Below are positions 8,501-17,219 of a stretch of DNA of 64,000 nt, piece after piece. Source of the DNA: CAWBFD01 sp963788115. GTDB taxonomy: Bacteria > Actinomycetota > Thermoleophilia > Solirubrobacterales > 70-9. The stretch is taken from the NCBI GenBank assembly GCA_963788115.1, contig CAWBFD010000004.1:1116001-1180000 (forward strand), in the 5' to 3' direction. How positions within the stretch are numbered: the stretch's first letter is position 1; every line of letters starts with the position of its first letter. A model generated the notes under the pieces. It saw nothing but the letters and a program-made list of their open reading frames with translations. It was not told the origin of the DNA and made no database searches. Position numbers and translations under genes: made by a program.

Positions 8501-9708
8501 GCCGGCGCCTTCACGTTCTCGACCACCGTGGCCACCCCCTGGCCGACGCCGACGCACAGTGCGGCGATCCCGTAGCGCCCGCCACGCCGGCGGAGCTCCC
8601 AGACGAGGGTGGTCACGAGGCGAGCCCCCGAGCAGCCGAGCGGGTGCCCGAGGGCGATCGCGCCGCCGTTCACGTTGAGCCGGTCCTCGTCGATGCCGAG
8701 CTCGCCGGCGCAGGCCAGGACCTGGGCCGCGAATGCCTCGTTGATCTCAATTAGGTCGATCTGGTCCAGCTCGAGCCCGGCGGCGGCGAGTGCGCTGCGG
8801 ATCGCGGGCACCGGGCCCATGCCCATGTAGGCGGGATCGACCCCGGCGACACCGGTGGCGAGGATTCGTGCCAGCGGCCGCGCTCCCATCGCGGCGGCCC
8901 GCGCCTCCGATGCCAGCACCAGGCAGGCGGCGCCGTCGTTCAGGGTCGAGGCGTTGCCGGCCGTGACCGAACCGCCCTCACGGAACGCCGGGCGAAGCCG
9001 CGCGAGCTGGTCCAGGGAGGTGTCCGGCCGCGGCCCCTCATCGGCCTCGACCGTCGTCGGCTCGGCCCCGTCGGCCGCGACCTCGACCGGCACTATCTCG
9101 TCGGCGAACCGGCCCTCGCGGCCGGCCGCGACCGCGCGCTCGTGGCTGCGCAGCGCGAAGCGGTCCTGCGCCTCGCGGTCGATTCCGTAGCGCCCGGCGA
9201 CGTTCTCGGCGGTCTCGCCCATCGACTCGGTCGGGTGAAGCTCGGCCATGCGGGGATTCACCAGGCGCCAGCCGAGGGCGGTGTCGTGCATCGTCTGCGG
9301 ACCGCGCGGCAGGCCGGCCTCGGGCTTCGGCACCACCCACGGCGCCCGGCTCATCGACTCCGCCCCGCCGGCGAGGTAGAGGTCGCCCTCGCCCAGCCGA
9401 AGCGCCCGCGAGGCCTGGTTGACGGCGTCGAGCCCCGACGCGCACAGGCGGTTGACGGTCACGCCGGGGACCTCCACGGGCAACCCGGCGAGCAGCGCCG
9501 CCATCCGGGCAAGGTCGCGATTGTCCTCGCCCGCTTGGTTGGCGGCGCCGAAGTAGACGTCGGCGATCCCGCCGGGATCAGCACCCGAGCGGGCGACGGC
9601 TTCACGGATCACGTGCGCAGCCAGGTCGTCGGGACGCACGCGCGACAGGGCGCCTCGGTATCGCCCCATCGGGGTCCGCACCGCCTCGATTATCAGCGCC
9701 TCAGGCAT
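8497..9708 (-). CDS. Acetyl-CoA acyltransferase (thiolase)
   Basis: 403 residues. Nucleophilic Cys89 lies in NRLCASGLDAV, and the C-terminal active-site motifs are 'GGAIALGHPLGCSGAR' (His) and 'LCVGVGQG' (Cys). These define a degradative 3-ketoacyl-CoA thiolase or acetyl-CoA acetyltransferase (PcaF/FadA type). It is the first gene of the minus-strand operon, and the four following genes overlap or nearly touch. It releases acetyl-CoA at the end of each beta-oxidation round. Only about 50 bp separate its start from the next plus-strand gene, so the promoter must lie there. Confidence 0.93.
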   Translation of the reverse strand: MPEALIIEAVRTPMGRYRGALSRVRPDDLAAHVIREAVARSGADPGGIADVYFGAANQAGEDNRDLARMAALLAGLPVEVPGVTVNRLCASGLDAVNQASRALRLGEGDLYLAGGAESMSRAPWVVPKPEAGLPRGPQTMHDTALGWRLVNPRMAELHPTESMGETAENVAGRYGIDREAQDRFALRSHERAVAAGREGRFADEIVPVEVAADGAEPTTVEADEGPRPDTSLDQLARLRPAFREGGSVTAGNASTLNDGAACLVLASEARAAAMGARPLARILATGVAGVDPAYMGMGPVPAIRSALAAAGLELDQIDLIEINEAFAAQVLACAGELGIDEDRLNVNGGAIALGHPLGCSGARLVTTLVWELRRRGGRYGIAALCVGVGQGVATVVENVKAPA

Positions 9709-9759
9709 CGATCGGGGCCGCGATCATGCCACGGCGCCACTAAGGTTGGCGGCGGGCCG

Positions 9760-10083
9760 ATGGAGTTCATGTGGCTCTCGCTGGGGATGCTGGCGTTCAT
9801 CGTCGTGGTCCTCGTCCTGCTCGCCCGGGGGTACCCGGGCTCCGGTGCCGACCTCGTGGACTGGAAGCCGACGCGCTCGCCGGAGACCGAGGTCCAGCTC
9901 GAGCTGGACGACGTTCAGCAGATGATCGAGGCGCAGAACGAGATGCGCCGGCGGCGTGGTGCGCCGGACCTGACCGAGGGCGACGCGCAGCGGATGGCGA
10001 TGGAGGACGAGGCGGTGAGGGAGCGGGCCCGAGGCTCGCGGCGCGGCGGGCCCGACGACGGCGGCGGCGAGCAGGACACCTAG
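9760..10083 (+). CDS. Small single-pass membrane protein
   Basis: 107 residues from the ATG giving MEFMWLSLG. Residues 5-25 form one transmembrane helix (WLSLGMLAFIVVVLVLLARG). The rest is charged, with a helical stretch around residues 48-70 (VQLELDDVQQMIEAQNEMRR) and a disordered Arg/Gly/Asp-rich tail. No family is recognised. It is followed after 20 bp by a Rossmann-fold gene on the same strand and may be co-transcribed with it. Confidence 0.6.
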   Translation: MEFMWLSLGMLAFIVVVLVLLARGYPGSGADLVDWKPTRSPETEVQLELDDVQQMIEAQNEMRRRRGAPDLTEGDAQRMAMEDEAVRERARGSRRGGPDDGGGEQDT

Positions 10084-10103
10084 CGCCGGCCAGGAGGAAC
10101 GCG

Positions 10104-10637
10104 GTGGCACGGGCGCTGATCGTCGGATGCGGCTGTCGCGGGCTGGAGCTGGGGCGAGCGCTCGCCGGACAGGGGTGGCTCGTGCGAGGCACCACCCGCA
10201 GGCCGGAGAGGACGAGCGAGATCGAGGGGGCCGGGATCGAAGCTCGGGTCGCCGACCCGGGCCGGCTTGACACGGTGCTGGAGCTCGTGGACGACATCGC
10301 GGTCGTCTACTGGCTGATGGGCTCGGCCGCCGGCGAGCCGGAGGCGCTTGCCGCGATGCACGGATCGAAGCTCGAGTTGCTCCTGCGTCATCTCGTCGAC
10401 ACCCCCGTGCGCGGGTTCGTGTACGAGGCGCCCGGGAGCGCGGAGGCCGACGTCCGCGCGCGCGGGGCCGCGATCGTGCGCGGCGCGGCGGAGCGCTGGC
10501 GGATCCCGGTCGAGGTGGTCGAGGCCCCGCCCGCGGACCCGGACGCGTGGCGCGACGCGATGGTCGCGGCGGCGGAGCGGGTCACCAGTTCGCCGGAGAG
10601 CGGCCGAGTCGCCCGCGGTCCGCCCACAAAGGAATAA
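10104..10637 (+). CDS. Rossmann-fold NAD(P)-binding-like protein
   Basis: 177 residues from a GTG preceded by the strong ribosome site caggagga. The N-terminus 'ALIVGCGCRGLELGRALAGQGW' is a dinucleotide-binding beta-alpha-beta with a GxGxxG-like loop in which cysteines flank the glycines. 'VRGTTRR' follows at the end of strand 2, suggesting NADP preference. The catalytic motif of SDRs/epimerases (YxxxK) is not visible, so this may be a binding or atypical epimerase-like protein. The exact role is unknown. Confidence 0.6.
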   Translation: MARALIVGCGCRGLELGRALAGQGWLVRGTTRRPERTSEIEGAGIEARVADPGRLDTVLELVDDIAVVYWLMGSAAGEPEALAAMHGSKLELLLRHLVDTPVRGFVYEAPGSAEADVRARGAAIVRGAAERWRIPVEVVEAPPADPDAWRDAMVAAAERVTSSPESGRVARGPPTKE

Positions 10638-10680
10638 ACTCGGATAAGAATTTGGGGCAAATCGCACACTGGAGGCTGCC

Positions 10681-11523
10681 GTGGCCGATTACGCGAAGGA
10701 CGTGCTGGTCTCGACCGATTGGGTCGCCGAGCACCTGGATGACGACTCGATCCGGATCGTCGAGGTGGACGAGAACCCGGCCCTGTACGCAGAGGCCCAT
10801 ATCCCGGGCGCGATCGGCTTCGACTGGAAGGCCGACCTCCAGGATCAGGTCAAGCGCGACTTCCTCGGCCCGGAGGAGTTCGGGCAGCTGATGGGCTCGC
10901 GGGGGATCTCCAATGACCACACGGTCGTCCTCTACGGCGATCGCAATAACTGGTTCGCCTCCTACACCTACTGGTACTTCCGCTACTACGGCCACGACAA
11001 CGTCAAGCTCATGAACGGCCCCCGCGAGAAGTGGATCGCTGAGGAGCGTGCGACCACGTCCGAGGTGCCGAGCTACCCACAGGCCACCTTCACCGCCGCC
11101 GGCCCGGACGAGGCGATCCGGGCACGTCGCGACGAGGTGCAGCAGGCGATCGACGCCGCCACCAAGCTGGTCGATGTGCGCAGCCCGCAGGAGTACTCGG
11201 GGGAGCTGGTCGCGATGGCCGGCTACGAGCACGAGGGCGCCCAGCGCGCTGGCCACATTCCGAGCGCCGCTTCGATCCCCTGGGCCAAGGCGGTGAACGA
11301 GGACGGGACCTTCCGCTCGGCCGACGAGCTGCGCGAGCTGTACGGCTCCGCCGGCGTCCTCGACGGCGACCCGATCATCGCCTACTGCCGGATCGGTGAG
11401 CGCTCGGCCCACACCTGGTTCGTCCTGCACGAGCTGCTCGGCCATGACGACGTCCAGAACTACGACGGCTCGTGGACCGAGTGGGGCAACATGGTGGATG
11501 TGCCGATCGAGAAGGACGTCTAG
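10681..11523 (+). CDS. Sulfurtransferase (two-domain rhodanese, SseA-like)
   Basis: 280 residues with two rhodanese domains. The catalytic Cys236 lies in the C-terminal loop 'YCRIGERSAHTWF'. The CRIGER-type loop suggests thiosulfate sulfurtransferase rather than the CG[S/T]G loop of mercaptopyruvate enzymes. The N-terminal domain keeps the fold ('VEVDENPALYAEAHIPGAI') but has Asp (YGD) in place of cysteine, so it is inactive, as usual. The GTG start follows 'gcacactggaggctgcc'. The stop codon touches the convergent Nudix gene. Confidence 0.9.
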   Translation: MADYAKDVLVSTDWVAEHLDDDSIRIVEVDENPALYAEAHIPGAIGFDWKADLQDQVKRDFLGPEEFGQLMGSRGISNDHTVVLYGDRNNWFASYTYWYFRYYGHDNVKLMNGPREKWIAEERATTSEVPSYPQATFTAAGPDEAIRARRDEVQQAIDAATKLVDVRSPQEYSGELVAMAGYEHEGAQRAGHIPSAASIPWAKAVNEDGTFRSADELRELYGSAGVLDGDPIIAYCRIGERSAHTWFVLHELLGHDDVQNYDGSWTEWGNMVDVPIEKDV

Positions 11524-12077
11524 GGAAGGCGCTCCAGGAGCTCGCCGAGGATGCGAGCGGTCGCGCCCCAGACCAGGTGGTCGGCGACCTGGTAGGTCGG
11601 GGTCCTGAGCGGAACGCCGCGGCGAATCAGCCGCCGCATCTCGAACCCGGCGCGGAGCTCGTCGATCCTCAGCCGCAGCACCTCGGCCACCTCGAGCGGG
11701 TTCGGCTGGAGCTCGACCCCATCCGGAATCAGACCGACGAACGGGTGGACCTTGTAGTTGGTGACGAAGGTGCCGATCGGCGGGAGCGCGCCGACCAGCT
11801 CTACATCGCCGGGCTCGAGCCCGATCTCCTCGTTGCTCTCGCGGAGCGCGGTCACCAGGAGGTCCTCCAGCGGGCTGTCGCGCCGCCCGCCCGGGAATGA
11901 GATCTCGCCGGCGTGGCGGCGCAGGTCCATGCGGCGCTCGGTCAGCACCAGGCCGGGCCTCTCCGGGAAGTCGTAGAGCGGCACCAGCACCGCCGCCTCG
12001 GTCTTGCCGTGGGCGTCCATCGTCGCCGCCTGCTCGGGGGTGAGCAGCGCGTTCCGTAACGCGTCTACCGAATCCAC
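11520..12077 (-). CDS. Nudix hydrolase, CoA-pyrophosphatase type
   Basis: 185 residues from the GTG giving VDSVDALRNAL, the first in-frame start downstream of the SDR stop. The Nudix box GX5EX7REUXEEXGU is present, with REsnEEIGL at its end. It is preceded by the 'LTERRMDLRRHAGEISFPGG' segment characteristic of CoA diphosphatases (NudL/UPF0035). Predicted to hydrolyse CoA or acyl-CoA to phosphopantetheine and 3',5'-ADP using Mg2+ or Mn2+. It lies 8 bp after the SDR gene, probably in one operon. Confidence 0.88.
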   Translation of the reverse strand: MDSVDALRNALLTPEQAATMDAHGKTEAAVLVPLYDFPERPGLVLTERRMDLRRHAGEISFPGGRRDSPLEDLLVTALRESNEEIGLEPGDVELVGALPPIGTFVTNYKVHPFVGLIPDGVELQPNPLEVAEVLRLRIDELRAGFEMRRLIRRGVPLRTPTYQVADHLVWGATARILGELLERLP

Positions 12078-12085
12078 ATCCAGGA

Positions 12086-12898
12086 CTAGATGATGACCTG
12101 GACGGTGCCCCCGTCGACCGACCAGGCGGCGCCCGAGACGTAGGAGGCATGCTCGGAGCAGAGCCACACGATGACCGCGGCGATCTCATCCGGCTCTGCC
12201 AGACGCCCGATCGGACGCCTCGACCCAGCCGCCTCGAGCGCCTCCTCCCGGGAGCCGAGATCGGCGAGCTCCCTGGACTGATCCAGGAGACCCCCGGGCT
12301 CCATCCACAGCGGCGACTTGGTGGGCCCCGGGCAGACGGCGTTCACCAGGACGCCCTCCTTTGCGTAGAGGTCGGCGAACAGCCGCGACAGCGACAGCAT
12401 GGCCGACTTCGCCACCGAGTACTCCGGCATCAGCGCGGATGGTCGCTTGCCCGAGGTCGAGGAGACGTTGACGATCCGGCCCCAGCCCCGCTCGCACATC
12501 CCGGGCACGGCGGCGCGCATCGCCCGCAGCGGCCCCATCACGTTCACGTCCCATGCGGCCTGCCAGTCGGCGTCGGGCACCTCGTCGAGCCGGCGCCAGC
12601 GGGCGGTGCCCGCGTTGTTCACGAGCACATCGAGCCGCCCGAAGCGCTCCTCTCCGGCGGCGAGCATGCGCTCGCCCGCGTCGGGCACGGCGACGTCCAG
12701 CGCCAGCGGCGCCGCTCGCCCGCCGCTCACCTCGCCGTCGGCGGCGCACCGCTCAACGGCCTCGGCCAGGTCATCCTCCGAGCGCGCGATCAGGAGGACC
12801 GCGGCGCCCTCGGCGCAGAGGCGGCGGGCGACGTCCAGCCCGATCCCCCTGCTGGCGCCGGTGACCGCGCAGGCTCGGTGCTGGAGGCCGAGGTCCAT
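12086..12898 (-). CDS. Short-chain dehydrogenase/reductase
   Basis: 270 residues, classical SDR size. The cofactor motif TGASRGIG is near residue 14, 'VNNAGTARW' near 93, catalytic Ser in 'VNVSSTSGK' and the YxxxK in 'YSVAKSAM'. The C-terminus 'YVSGAAWSVDGGTVQ' is typical of FabG-like reductases. Arg in 'LIARSEDDL' at the end of strand 2 suggests NADP(H). The substrate is unknown. It is followed by the Nudix gene and preceded, 12 bp upstream, by the OsmC gene on the same strand. Confidence 0.9.
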   Translation of the reverse strand: MDLGLQHRACAVTGASRGIGLDVARRLCAEGAAVLLIARSEDDLAEAVERCAADGEVSGGRAAPLALDVAVPDAGERMLAAGEERFGRLDVLVNNAGTARWRRLDEVPDADWQAAWDVNVMGPLRAMRAAVPGMCERGWGRIVNVSSTSGKRPSALMPEYSVAKSAMLSLSRLFADLYAKEGVLVNAVCPGPTKSPLWMEPGGLLDQSRELADLGSREEALEAAGSRRPIGRLAEPDEIAAVIVWLCSEHASYVSGAAWSVDGGTVQVII

Positions 12899-12909
12899 CT
12901 AGCGGTCCA

Positions 12910-13308
12910 CTAGTCGCTGACCACGATGTCGGTGATGGTTACGTCGGTCTCGCGCGAGAGGGCGCGGTGGACCGGGCACTTGCCTGCGATCGCACGCACC
13001 TGTTCCCGCTGCTCGGGCGAGAGCTCGGCCGGGATGTTGAGCGTGACCGTGAACGAGCTCGGGACCGGGCCGTCGTACTCCATCTCCACGTCGACGTTCA
13101 CCCCGCCGAGCTCCCAGCCCTTGCGCTCGGCATACATCTCGGTCGTGATCGCCGTGCAGGACGCGAGTGCGGCGGCCAGGACGCGGGTGGGGGACGGCCC
13201 CTCGTCGGCGCCGCCCGACTCGATCGGCTCGTCGACGACGAGGGAGTGGCCGTCGACCTCGACGTCGTGCGTGTAACCGCCGCGGCGGCGGGCGACGGCC
13301 CTAGGCAT
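12910..13308 (-). CDS. OsmC family peroxiredoxin-like protein
   Basis: 132 residues. It shows 'ALASCTAITTEMYAERKGW' with the first conserved cysteine, and 'GKCPVHRAL' with the second, the pair used by OsmC/Ohr proteins to reduce organic hydroperoxides. The layout (GG...SPTRVLAAALASC) matches the general OsmC branch rather than Ohr. Its start overlaps the adenosyltransferase stop by 8 bp, so the two are probably co-translated on the minus strand. Confidence 0.88.
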   Translation of the reverse strand: MPRAVARRRGGYTHDVEVDGHSLVVDEPIESGGADEGPSPTRVLAAALASCTAITTEMYAERKGWELGGVNVDVEMEYDGPVPSSFTVTLNIPAELSPEQREQVRAIAGKCPVHRALSRETDVTITDIVVSD

Positions 13309-13879
13309 CGGATTGGCTCGCGTCGCGCCCCACGAACAGCTCGGGCTCGGGGACGTCGGCGAACCGGGCCATCGCGTAGGCGGCGTCGGACGCGCGGTTG
13401 AGGAACCGAAGGACGGCCTCGGAAGAGAGTCCGTCGGCCTCCTTCAGGGCGACGACCCGGCGTTCCGCCCTTCGAATGATGGCGCGCGCCAGGTCAAGCT
13501 GGGCCGACAGCGCCGTCCCCCCGGGGATCACGAACTTGGGCGGGAGCGAGACCCGCTCCATGTAGCGATCGATGACCGCATCGAGCGCGTCGGCCATCTC
13601 GTCGGTGACGCGGCTCACGCCGTCCTCCAGCCGGCCGGCGGCGTCCGGCGCGGTCGCCAGTTCGGCGCCCGCCACGAACAGCTCGTTCTGGATCCGGAGG
13701 ATGTCGGCCGCGAACTCGCCGCCGTCCGGGCCGCAGAGCGCGCGAGCGACCCCCAGAGCCGAGCCCGCCTCGTCGACCGCCCCGTAGGCGTCGGTGCGGA
13801 CATCGGACTTCGACACCCGCCCCCCGTACCAGAGCGAGGTGGTCCCGTCGTCGCCCTTCTTGGTGTAGATCCGGGGCAC
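13301..13879 (-). CDS. pduO: Cob(I)yrinic acid a,c-diamide / cob(I)alamin adenosyltransferase, PduO type
   Basis: 192 residues. The N-terminus 'IYTKKGDDGTTSLWYGGRVSK' is the ATP-binding motif of PduO-type enzymes, and the C-terminal helix 'RRAERRVVAL...LRFLNRASDAAYAMAR' carries the conserved Arg/Asn of the active site. It transfers adenosyl from ATP to cobalamin to make coenzyme B12. No B12-dependent enzyme or cob operon is nearby. It heads a minus-strand run with OsmC, SDR and Nudix genes. Confidence 0.92.
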   Translation of the reverse strand: MPRIYTKKGDDGTTSLWYGGRVSKSDVRTDAYGAVDEAGSALGVARALCGPDGGEFAADILRIQNELFVAGAELATAPDAAGRLEDGVSRVTDEMADALDAVIDRYMERVSLPPKFVIPGGTALSAQLDLARAIIRRAERRVVALKEADGLSSEAVLRFLNRASDAAYAMARFADVPEPELFVGRDASQSDA

Positions 13880-13900
13880 GCCCAGCGGACCCTAGCGCGC

Positions 13901-15160
13901 TCAGCTCAGCGGGTTGAAGACGATCCCGGTGGGCACCTTGGGGAAGAAGTAGGTCGATTTCGGCGGCATCGCCTCGCCGGCCGCGGCCACCGCTCGGACG
14001 TGTTCGATCGGGGTGGGGCGGAGCAGGAACGCGGCCTGGTAGGCGCCGTCGTCGGCGAGTTGGGCCAGGGCCTCCTCGACTGTGGTTGCGTAGCCGAGGC
14101 CGCGCTTGGCCTCGATCTCCTCGTCGCCCATGCCCAGAGCACCCTTGAGGATCAGCTCCTCGAGGATCACGGCGTCCAGCTGCAGGTACGCCTCGGTGCG
14201 ATCGGCGAGCCCCTCGAGCCCGCCCGGATCCTTGAGGCGCAGGCGAAAGCCTCGACGGAAGTGCGAGTCGATGTAGCCGAAGACGCCGAGGCCGTCCTCT
14301 CCGGCGGGGTCAATCCGATCCGCGCCGACCTCCTGGAGCTCGAAGTGCTCGCGGATGGCGCCTGCGAGCGCCTCCTGCTTGTCGGAGTCGCCCGTGAGCC
14401 CGCCGATCAGGCGGTGGGTGCCGAACACGGTGAGGCCGGGATCGCTGAGGGAGACGAGGCACATCAGCGTGTAGCGGTGCGGACCGTCGCCGCCGACCTC
14501 CTCCGCATACGTGCGAGCGGTCTCGTAACGGTGGTGGCCGTCGGCGATCAGTAGCTCGGCGTCGGCGAGCTCGGCGGCGATCGCGTCGTGGATCGCGGGG
14601 TCGGCGACGCGCCAGACCCGGTTCATGGTGCCGTCGCCGTCGGTTGCCTCGCCCCACGGCTCTGACTCGAGCGCCGCATCGAGGTGGCGCCAGGCATCGC
14701 TCTCGTACAGGGAGAAGATCGGTGAGAGGTTGTGCCGGGTGGCGCGGGTGAGGCGGAGGCGATCCTCCTTGGGGCCGGGCTGGGTGCGCTCGTGAGGCCG
14801 GATGAGCCCGGGCCCGTAGTCGGTGATCCGCACCCGCGTGAGGAGGCCGCCGCGGGTGCGACGTTCACCGTCCGGGCCGGTGTAGTCCTGGGTCAGGGCC
14901 CAGATCGCCGGCTCCCGATCGCTGGCGAGGATTCCCTGGAGAGTCCATTCCTCCAGCAGCTCCGCCGCGTACTCGTATGGGTCGGCGCCGCCGGGAGCCT
15001 GCGGAAGGTCGAGCTCGACCGCGTTGAACGGCGATTTCGCGGCGAGCTGGCGCCGATCATCGGCGTCGATCACGTCATAGGGCGGCGCGAGGACGTCGCC
15101 GAGCGAGCCGACGGCCGCCGGGTTGTAGTGGAGGGCCTGCAGTGGGCGGACCTCGGCCAC
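13901..15160 (-). CDS. DUF1015 family protein
   Basis: 419 residues from the GTG giving VAEVRPLQALHYNP. The frame remains open upstream, but that extension runs through the tRNA-Pro gene, so the later start is chosen. DUF1015 features are 'LAPPYDVID' near the N-terminus, 'RPHERTQPGPKEDRL', 'LIADGHHRYETA' and a C-terminal 'MPPKSTYFFPKVPTG'. The HHRYET motif resembles an active site, but the biochemical role of the family is not established here. Its stop is 21 bp before the adenosyltransferase start region. Confidence 0.85.
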   Translation of the reverse strand: MAEVRPLQALHYNPAAVGSLGDVLAPPYDVIDADDRRQLAAKSPFNAVELDLPQAPGGADPYEYAAELLEEWTLQGILASDREPAIWALTQDYTGPDGERRTRGGLLTRVRITDYGPGLIRPHERTQPGPKEDRLRLTRATRHNLSPIFSLYESDAWRHLDAALESEPWGEATDGDGTMNRVWRVADPAIHDAIAAELADAELLIADGHHRYETARTYAEEVGGDGPHRYTLMCLVSLSDPGLTVFGTHRLIGGLTGDSDKQEALAGAIREHFELQEVGADRIDPAGEDGLGVFGYIDSHFRRGFRLRLKDPGGLEGLADRTEAYLQLDAVILEELILKGALGMGDEEIEAKRGLGYATTVEEALAQLADDGAYQAAFLLRPTPIEHVRAVAAAGEAMPPKSTYFFPKVPTGIVFNPLS

Positions 15161-15230
15161 GGCGGCGGAGACTATCGGCGGTGGCTGGCGGCGCGGTGCG
15201 GTTCCAGCCGCGCCGGAATCGAACCGGAGA

Positions 15231-15304
15231 TCGGGGCGGCCGGATTTGAACCGACGACCTTTGCCACCCAAAGGCAACGCGCTACCAGGCTGCGCCACGC
15301 CCCG
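15231..15304 (-). tRNA. tRNA-Pro(TGG)
   Basis: Minus-strand cloverleaf: acceptor CGGGGCG pairs with CGCCCCG (discriminator A), the anticodon stem TTGCC/GGCAA closes the loop TTTGGGT (anticodon TGG), and the T-loop is TTCAAAT. No CCA is encoded. A T-arm-like remnant (TTCGATTCC flanked by CCGG on both sides) follows directly downstream at about 15205-15228. Confidence 0.93.
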
Positions 15305-15324
15305 GTGCCGCCGAGTCTAGCCCC

Positions 15325-15486
15325 ATGCCTGGAGCCCACGTGCGAAGAACGCGCCACGCTGCCCTGACTGGCGCCTTGTTCACACTGTCTGTGGTCAGCG
15401 CGCCGGCGGTAGCGGTCTTCGAATCCTGCCCGGCGGACTCCAGCCAGACCGCGCAGGTCGTCCAGGCGATCTCGGCCACGCCCTGA
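15325..15486 (+). CDS. Possible small secreted protein or 5' gene remnant
   Basis: 53 codons from the ATG at 15325. The N-terminus is basic (RRTRH) and is followed by a hydrophobic run 'AALTGALFTLSVVSAPAVA', a plausible signal peptide, then a short mature part with one cysteine (ESCPADSS). It lies in the 245 bp between tRNA-Pro and the E1 left end. It could be a genuine small secreted protein, or the 5' end of a gene cut by past integration events. No family is recognised. Confidence 0.35.
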   Translation: MPGAHVRRTRHAALTGALFTLSVVSAPAVAVFESCPADSSQTAQVVQAISATP

Positions 15487-15548
15487 TCGCCGATACATAC
15501 CCGCATCACTCGGTCGGTGGCACCGGCGGCGGCGCTACGCTGCGCGCG

Positions 15549-15590
15549 GGCCCCCGTAGCTCAGTGGACAGAGCGGCTGCCTTCTAAGCA
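15549..15590 (+). repeat. E1 left attachment site: tRNA-Arg(TCT) 5' half
   Basis: 42 bp identical to 26026-26067. It contains the acceptor 5' strand, D-arm and anticodon arm up to 'ttctaagca', then diverges from tRNA sequence. This is the host's original 5' half, now separated from its 3' half by E1. Confidence 0.88.
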
Positions 15591-15670
15591 TGGCGAGAGA
15601 CGGCGGCGAGAGTCGCCGTTTCCGCTTTGTAGAGCCGGATTCACCGAGTTCGAGCGGGCACCGCGATCGG

Positions 15671-15721
15671 GCGGATTAGGGCCGATTCGGGTCGTTTTAG
15701 GGCGATTTAGGCACTAGTGCC
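15671..15721. repeat. E1 left-end 10-bp repeats and palindrome (putative integrase arm sites)
   Basis: Four 10-bp near-repeats run in tandem: gcggattagg, gccgattcgg, gtcgttttag, ggcgatttag. The palindrome ggcactagtgcc follows at 15710-15721. The half-site ggcacta recurs three times at the right end (25921-25950). It is placed between attL and the MFS start at 15740. Confidence 0.5.
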
Positions 15722-15739
15722 CGGCGTCCACCGCTTAGG

Positions 15740-16981
15740 GTGCTCCCCTTGTCTGCCGAAGACGCGCTGCCAGCCGACGACGCCACCGTTCGGGAGGAGC
15801 AACAGTGGCTGACGCCGGGGGTTCGCGGCATCGGCGCCGCGAGTCTCCTCGCGGATGCTGGACACGAGGTTCCGACCTCGCTGCTGCCGACCTTCCTGAC
15901 CTCGACCCTCGGTGCCCCGGCGAGCGCCCTCGGCCTGATCGAGGGCATCTCCGACGGGCTCGCAGGTGCGGCCCGCCTCGGCGGCGGCGCCCTGGCCGAT
16001 GACCCGCACCGGCGGCGGGCGACGGCGGTAGGCGGATACGCGAGCACGGCGGTGCTCTCGGGGCTCATCGGCGCTGCTTCGAACGCCTGGCAGGTGGGCG
16101 TTCTGCGGGCCGGAGCCTGGGCGAGCCGCGGGCTTCGGGTGCCCGCCCGCAACGCCCTGCTTGCCGACACCGTGCCAGCGGCCGTCTACGGACGCGCCTA
16201 CGGGTTCGAACGGGCGATGGACAACCTCGGGGCGATCATCGGCCCGCTGTTGGCGCTCGGATTGATCGCGCTCTTCGATACCCGCACGGCGATCCTGCTG
16301 TCGGTGATCCCTGGACTCCTGGCGGTGGCGGCGATCATCTATGCAATCCGGCATACGCCCCGCCCCGAGCGCCGCGAGCGCCAGCCGATCCGCCTGCGCA
16401 TCCGGCCGGTCATGCGCGGGGAACTCGGGCGACTTCTGGCGGCGGTGTCCGTCTTCGAACTCGGCAACATCGCCGCCACGCTCCTGATCCTGCGGGCTAC
16501 CGACCTCCTCGACGCCGGGCGGTCGCTCGACGAGGCGACTCAATACGCGGTCGCCCTCTACGTGCTCTACAACGTCGCGGCGACCGTGGCGAGCGTCCCG
16601 GCCGGACGCTTGGCCGATACCTCCACACCGGTTCGGGTGCTGGCACTCGGCGTCGGCGCGTTCGCCGTCGCTTATCTCGGCTTTGCATTCGTTGGCGCCT
16701 CGGTCGCGCTGCTCGCGATGTTCTTCGTCGCCGCCGGAGTCGGAATCGGTGCAGTCGAAACGGCCGAGCACTCGGCGGTCGCGACGCTCGCCCGAGACGA
16801 TCTGCGCGGGTCTAGCTTCGGTGCGCTGGCGGCGATTCAGAGCTTCGGGAACCTGATCGCAAGCTCGGTGGTGGGCATTCTCTACGCCGCCGCCTCGCCC
16901 ACCGCAGCATTCCTCTTTCCCGCGGTGGCAATGGTGCTCGCGTTTCTCATGCTTCTTGTGCCGAACGTACGGACGCCGTAG
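15740..16981 (+). CDS. MFS transporter (E1 cargo)
   Basis: 413 residues with about 12 hydrophobic segments. The signature loop between helices 2 and 3 reads 'GGGALADDPHRRRATAVGG', resembling the GxLaDrxGrrr motif A of the major facilitator superfamily. It starts at GTG 15740, with an in-frame TTG nine bases later as an alternative. It lies inside E1 right next to attL, so it travels with the element. The putative arm-type repeats lie in its promoter region. The substrate is unknown; drug or metabolite export is possible. Its codon use is less extreme than that of the core element genes. Confidence 0.85.
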   Translation: MLPLSAEDALPADDATVREEQQWLTPGVRGIGAASLLADAGHEVPTSLLPTFLTSTLGAPASALGLIEGISDGLAGAARLGGGALADDPHRRRATAVGGYASTAVLSGLIGAASNAWQVGVLRAGAWASRGLRVPARNALLADTVPAAVYGRAYGFERAMDNLGAIIGPLLALGLIALFDTRTAILLSVIPGLLAVAAIIYAIRHTPRPERRERQPIRLRIRPVMRGELGRLLAAVSVFELGNIAATLLILRATDLLDAGRSLDEATQYAVALYVLYNVAATVASVPAGRLADTSTPVRVLALGVGAFAVAYLGFAFVGASVALLAMFFVAAGVGIGAVETAEHSAVATLARDDLRGSSFGALAAIQSFGNLIASSVVGILYAAASPTAAFLFPAVAMVLAFLMLLVPNVRTP

Positions 16982-17219
16982 GCGCCGCGAGTAATACACC
17001 AGGCTCAGCAGACGAACACGAGGATCGCCGCGCCCGCGACCCGGAATCACCGTGGGCGTCTGCGTCGATCGCGAGCCCGGCCGGGCAACCCGCGCCCTCG
17101 GGATTATCGCTCATGCGATACGCCGCTTGAGCCGCTCCCGAACGGGGTGGCGGCGACTTACTCAGGCGGGAAATTCCGCCGACAAAGTACGTCCGGGCGC
17201 CGGTTTACCTTCGGGCACG
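16982..17219. other. E1 intergenic region upstream of the RHH gene
   Basis: No gene is seen. The end of this stretch has a TANNNT -10 (taccttt region; TACCTT at 17206-17211) eight bases before the ATG at 17220, and no ribosome site, which suggests a leaderless transcript for the element's early genes. Confidence 0.45.

Noticed and set aside
13901..15298. A longer N-terminus for the DUF1015 protein.
   Set aside because: The extension would be encoded by the tRNA-Pro gene region and adds no family sequence.
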